From contig JAAFHN010000116.1 in assembly GCA_013298415.1 (NCBI GenBank), positions 1-7,409 of the forward strand: 7,409 bases of DNA, read 5' to 3'. The notes beneath the pieces were generated by a model. It had not been told where the DNA came from and did no database searches. It saw only the letters and a program-made list of their open reading frames with translations. Positions 5,247 through 7,409 of this stretch are shown here, piece after piece. This DNA is from Comamonadaceae bacterium (GTDB lineage Bacteria; Pseudomonadota; Gammaproteobacteria; Burkholderiales; Burkholderiaceae_C). The position numbers and the translations under genes are program-made. Position 1 is the first letter of the stretch. Each line of letters opens with the position of its first letter.

Positions 5247-6473
5247 ATGAATTCCTCCATCTTCGACTCCATAGGCACACGCCAAGTCGGCTCGCCCCAG
5301 CAAGCAGCGGGCCCGGCGCTCGCCGATCACAACCTGGAATGGCTGCCAGACAACAAGCGCAGCCGCACCCGCTTGAGCTTCAGCGGCTCGGGCAACGAGT
5401 TTTTTAAGATTTGGATCGTCAACCTGCTGCTCACGGTGGTAACGCTCGGCATTTACGGCCCCTGGGCCAAAGTGCGGCGGCTCAAGTATTTCTACAACCA
5501 CACCGAGGCCGCAGGCGATGCCCTTGATTTTCACGGCAGCCCCCGCAAGATGCTGCGAGGTAGCGCGTTTGTGGGTGTGTTCCTGCTGGCCTATGCGGTG
5601 GCATCGAACTTTTCACTGGTGGCCGGTGTGATCGCGGTGCTGGCATTCGTGGGCCTGTGGCCCATTCTGTGGTGGTCGGGCCTCAAGTTTCACTTGGCCA
5701 ACACCTCTTGGCGGGGCATGCGCTTTGCCTTCGTGGGCAGCAAACGCGATGCCTGGATCACGCTGGGCATCCCGATGGCGATCTACCTGATTCCGCTGGC
5801 GATTGGCAGCGGCTTGGCCATCGATGCCGGCGAGCAGACCAAAGGCGGAAAAATCCCGCCCATGTTGGAGCTGGCGGGCGCGATTTCTGCCGCTGCCCTG
5901 CTGGCTGCTGCCATCAGCTTGCCCTGGCTTTTGTTTCGGATCAAGCGCTACCAACACGGCAGCTACCGCCTGGGCCAATTGCGCACCGAGCTGCGCACCA
6001 CCACTGCCAAAGCCTACGCACCGTTTTTGGCTCTGCTTGGCCTGATGCTGATCGTGGGGATTTTGTTTGCCTTGTTGCTCGGCTTGGTGGGCTTCACGCT
6101 GGGCCTGCCGGGTTTGCTGATCGCGGGCAGCTTGGGTTATGTGTTCCTCGTCATCACGCCGATGGCCTACCTGGCCGCCAAATTGCAAAACCTGTGGTGG
6201 AGCCGCACAGGAAATCGATTCCTGCGCTTTCGCAGCGACCTCTCGGCCAGCGGCTACATGATGCTCAGCTTCAAAAACCTGCTGTTCACGATTTTCACGC
6301 TGGGCCTTTATCGGCCCTATGCACAGGTGGCCGCTTGGCGCATGCGGGTGGAGGCGGTGAGCATCGAAAGCCGGGTGTCGTTTGAAAGCTTGGCCGGCCA
6401 GGTGCAGCAATCCTTCAACGATGCCGCAGGTGAAATGGCCGGTGATTTGGCCGGACCAGACTTGGGCTGGTAA
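5247..6473 (+). CDS. DUF898 (YjgN-like) multi-pass inner-membrane protein
   Basis: This 408-residue integral membrane protein has unknown molecular function. After a polar N terminus (1-50) come hydrophobic segments at about 53-73, 104-124, 123-145, 170-192, 207-230, 257-283 and 285-312, and another at about 337-356. DUF898 hallmarks are NLLLTVVTLGIYGPWAKVRRLKYFY (59-83), WWSGLKFHLANTSWRGMRF (142-160) and IKRYQHGSYRLGQL (232-245). The N-terminal NLLLTVVTLGIYGPWA motif recurs near the C terminus as NLLFTIFTLGLYRPYA (344-359), and WRGMRFAF has a counterpart in GNRFLRFRS (322-330), so the protein appears internally duplicated. The C-terminal tail (from about 372) is hydrophilic. The start is set by AAGGGAG 4 bases upstream. 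A 166-bp inverted-repeat element begins 2 bases after the TAA, before an M48 peptidase gene with which DUF898 genes are commonly paired in Burkholderiales. Confidence 0.92.
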   Translation: MNSSIFDSIGTRQVGSPQQAAGPALADHNLEWLPDNKRSRTRLSFSGSGNEFFKIWIVNLLLTVVTLGIYGPWAKVRRLKYFYNHTEAAGDALDFHGSPRKMLRGSAFVGVFLLAYAVASNFSLVAGVIAVLAFVGLWPILWWSGLKFHLANTSWRGMRFAFVGSKRDAWITLGIPMAIYLIPLAIGSGLAIDAGEQTKGGKIPPMLELAGAISAAALLAAAISLPWLLFRIKRYQHGSYRLGQLRTELRTTTAKAYAPFLALLGLMLIVGILFALLLGLVGFTLGLPGLLIAGSLGYVFLVITPMAYLAAKLQNLWWSRTGNRFLRFRSDLSASGYMMLSFKNLLFTIFTLGLYRPYAQVAAWRMRVEAVSIESRVSFESLAGQVQQSFNDAAGEMAGDLAGPDLGW

Positions 6474-6475
6474 CG

Positions 6476-6641
6476 CTAGTGTCATGTCACGCTTGAAATG
6501 TCGGTGTATCGCGCAGCAATCGGTGCGCGGGGCTAGGCGCAAAACGCAGCGCATGCTCACTGCATGGGCTAGTTTTGCAACGACGCCCTGCGCAGCGAGG
6601 GCAAGCGAGACGGCGGCATTTCAGGCGTGACATGACACTAG
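6476..6641. mobile_element. MITE-like palindromic element with 37-bp inverted ends
   Basis: The left end 6476-6512 and the right end 6605-6641 are inverted copies identical at 32 of 37 positions, with the outer 17 bases (CTAGTGTCATGTCACGC) perfect. The middle is also self-complementary: GCAAAAC (6539-6545) against GTTTTGC (6572-6578), and CATGC (6552-6556) against GCATG (6562-6566) around loop TCACT. The whole 166 bases can therefore fold into one long hairpin. No open reading frame for a transposase is inside. Both ends stop at CTAG; insertion at CTAG with duplication of TA is typical of IS630-family elements, and YTAR duplications occur with some IS5-type elements. The best reading is a non-autonomous MITE mobilised by a transposase encoded elsewhere. 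It lies between the DUF898 stop and the M48 start. Confidence 0.75.
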
Positions 6642-6653
6642 TGCTCCATTGAC

Positions 6654-7409
6654 ATGAACGGCGGCCCAACCCTTGCCTGCGCCTTTTTCGATGGAGCGAG
6701 TGCGTGCGCAACAGAAGCCTTGCTGCAAATGCAAGGCAGCGATCTGGTGGTGCTGCAAGCTGCATCACCCTACTTGGAGCTTTCGCGGGCCAAAAGCAGC
6801 ACGCTTGAGTGGCCAGAAGCTACAAGCGCCCGCACGCGCATCCTGAGCCTGCCCGCGGGAGCCAGCGCCCACAGTAAAAATGCGCCCGAGTGGGATGCCT
6901 GGGTGGCGGCTGAGCAGCCCAAAAAGCCCAGCGCCGTGCAGCGGATGCAAAAGCAATGGCGGTGGGCGATTGCCTGCGTGCTGGCGATGGTGGGCCTCTT
7001 GGTAGCCATGCACATTTGGGGCATTGCAGCGCTCTCAAGGGTAGCTGTGGCTGCCATGCCTCTGTCGGCGGATGAAGCTTTGGGCGAACACATTTGGCCG
7101 CAAATCGAGAGCCGCTACTTGAAGCCGAGCACGCTAGGCCCTGAGGCGCAAAAGCTCTGGCAATCGCGCATGCAGGCCATGGTGCAAAAGGCCTATCCGG
7201 ATGGCCCCGCGCCCCGCTACGACTTGCTGCTGCGCGCCTCCCAAATCGGCCCAAATGCCTTTGCGCTGCCCGGTGGAAGGATCGTGCTGACCGATGAATT
7301 GGTGAAGCTGGCCGAGCGCGAGCCAGCGCTTGCCGAAGCGATGGTGCTGGGAGTGCTTGCCCACGAGCTGGGCCATGTGAAAGCCCGCCACGGCATGCGC
7401 CATTTGGCC
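6654..7409 (+). CDS. M48-family membrane metallopeptidase, 5' part
   Basis: The first 252 codons are visible and the gene runs off the right edge. An N-terminal domain of about 85 residues, beginning near ACAFFDGASA (8-17), resembles the small beta-rich domain found before M48 peptidases in Betaproteobacteria. A transmembrane helix lies at about 104-127 (WAIACVLAMVGLLVAMHIWG). The peptidase domain follows, with IGPNAFALPGGRIVLTDEL (198-216) and the zinc motif HELGH (H237, E238, H241), then RHGM. The third zinc ligand is beyond the window. It is likely an envelope protease of the Ste24/HtpX/BepA superfamily. The ATG at 6654 is the only reasonable start: an upstream TTG meets a stop. No Shine-Dalgarno is visible in the 12 bases between the inverted-repeat element and the ATG, which suggests the original leader was altered by the insertion. 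Confidence 0.93.
   Translation, partial: MNGGPTLACAFFDGASACATEALLQMQGSDLVVLQAASPYLELSRAKSSTLEWPEATSARTRILSLPAGASAHSKNAPEWDAWVAAEQPKKPSAVQRMQKQWRWAIACVLAMVGLLVAMHIWGIAALSRVAVAAMPLSADEALGEHIWPQIESRYLKPSTLGPEAQKLWQSRMQAMVQKAYPDGPAPRYDLLLRASQIGPNAFALPGGRIVLTDELVKLAEREPALAEAMVLGVLAHELGHVKARHGMRHLA

Noticed and set aside
5613..6560. Long minus-strand reading frame opposite the DUF898 gene
   Set aside because: It is rich in Gln/His/Arg with no recognisable domain and lies over a well-supported membrane protein, so it is a shadow frame.

Overview
The window reads as chromosomal DNA from a GC-rich betaproteobacterium, most likely Burkholderiales/Comamonadaceae-like. This is inferred from overall protein character (the DUF898 + M48 pair, the MerR-like regulator with the YWEQEF and RRGNRRYY motifs), TACAAT-type promoter elements, and short dispersed hairpins of a kind I associate with that family. 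No database search was possible.

Layout from left to right: (1) the start of an RND-type periplasmic adaptor (HlyD/AcrA family) gene on the minus strand, running off the left edge. (2) A YafS-like SAM-dependent methyltransferase on the minus strand. (3) Divergent from it, gloB (glyoxalase II) and then mltD (LysM-bearing membrane-bound-type lytic transglycosylase) on the plus strand, overlapping by a few bases. The block methyltransferase <- -> gloB -> mltD has the same order as E. coli yafS/gloB/mltD, but the usual rnhA-dnaQ continuation is not seen and an efflux gene stands there instead. (4) A 277-base convergent gap with several hairpins and a REP-like dispersed inverted repeat. (5) A small MerR-type regulator on the minus strand. 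(6) A divergent plus-strand gene for a multi-pass DUF898 (YjgN-like) membrane protein. (7) A 166-bp, near-perfectly foldable element with 37-bp terminal inverted repeats bounded by CTAG, best read as a MITE. (8) An M48-family membrane metallopeptidase with an intact HELGH motif, cut by the right edge.

Functionally this is mostly housekeeping: methylglyoxal detoxification (gloB), peptidoglycan turnover (mltD), efflux (adaptor) and envelope proteins (DUF898, M48). No CRISPR array, tRNA, rRNA or toxin-antitoxin or defence system is visible. The strongest unusual signal is the MITE-like palindrome sitting 2 bases after the DUF898 stop and 12 bases before the M48 start, where it probably interrupts a two-gene operon. 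Second is the cluster of hairpins and a REP-like repeat behind mltD.
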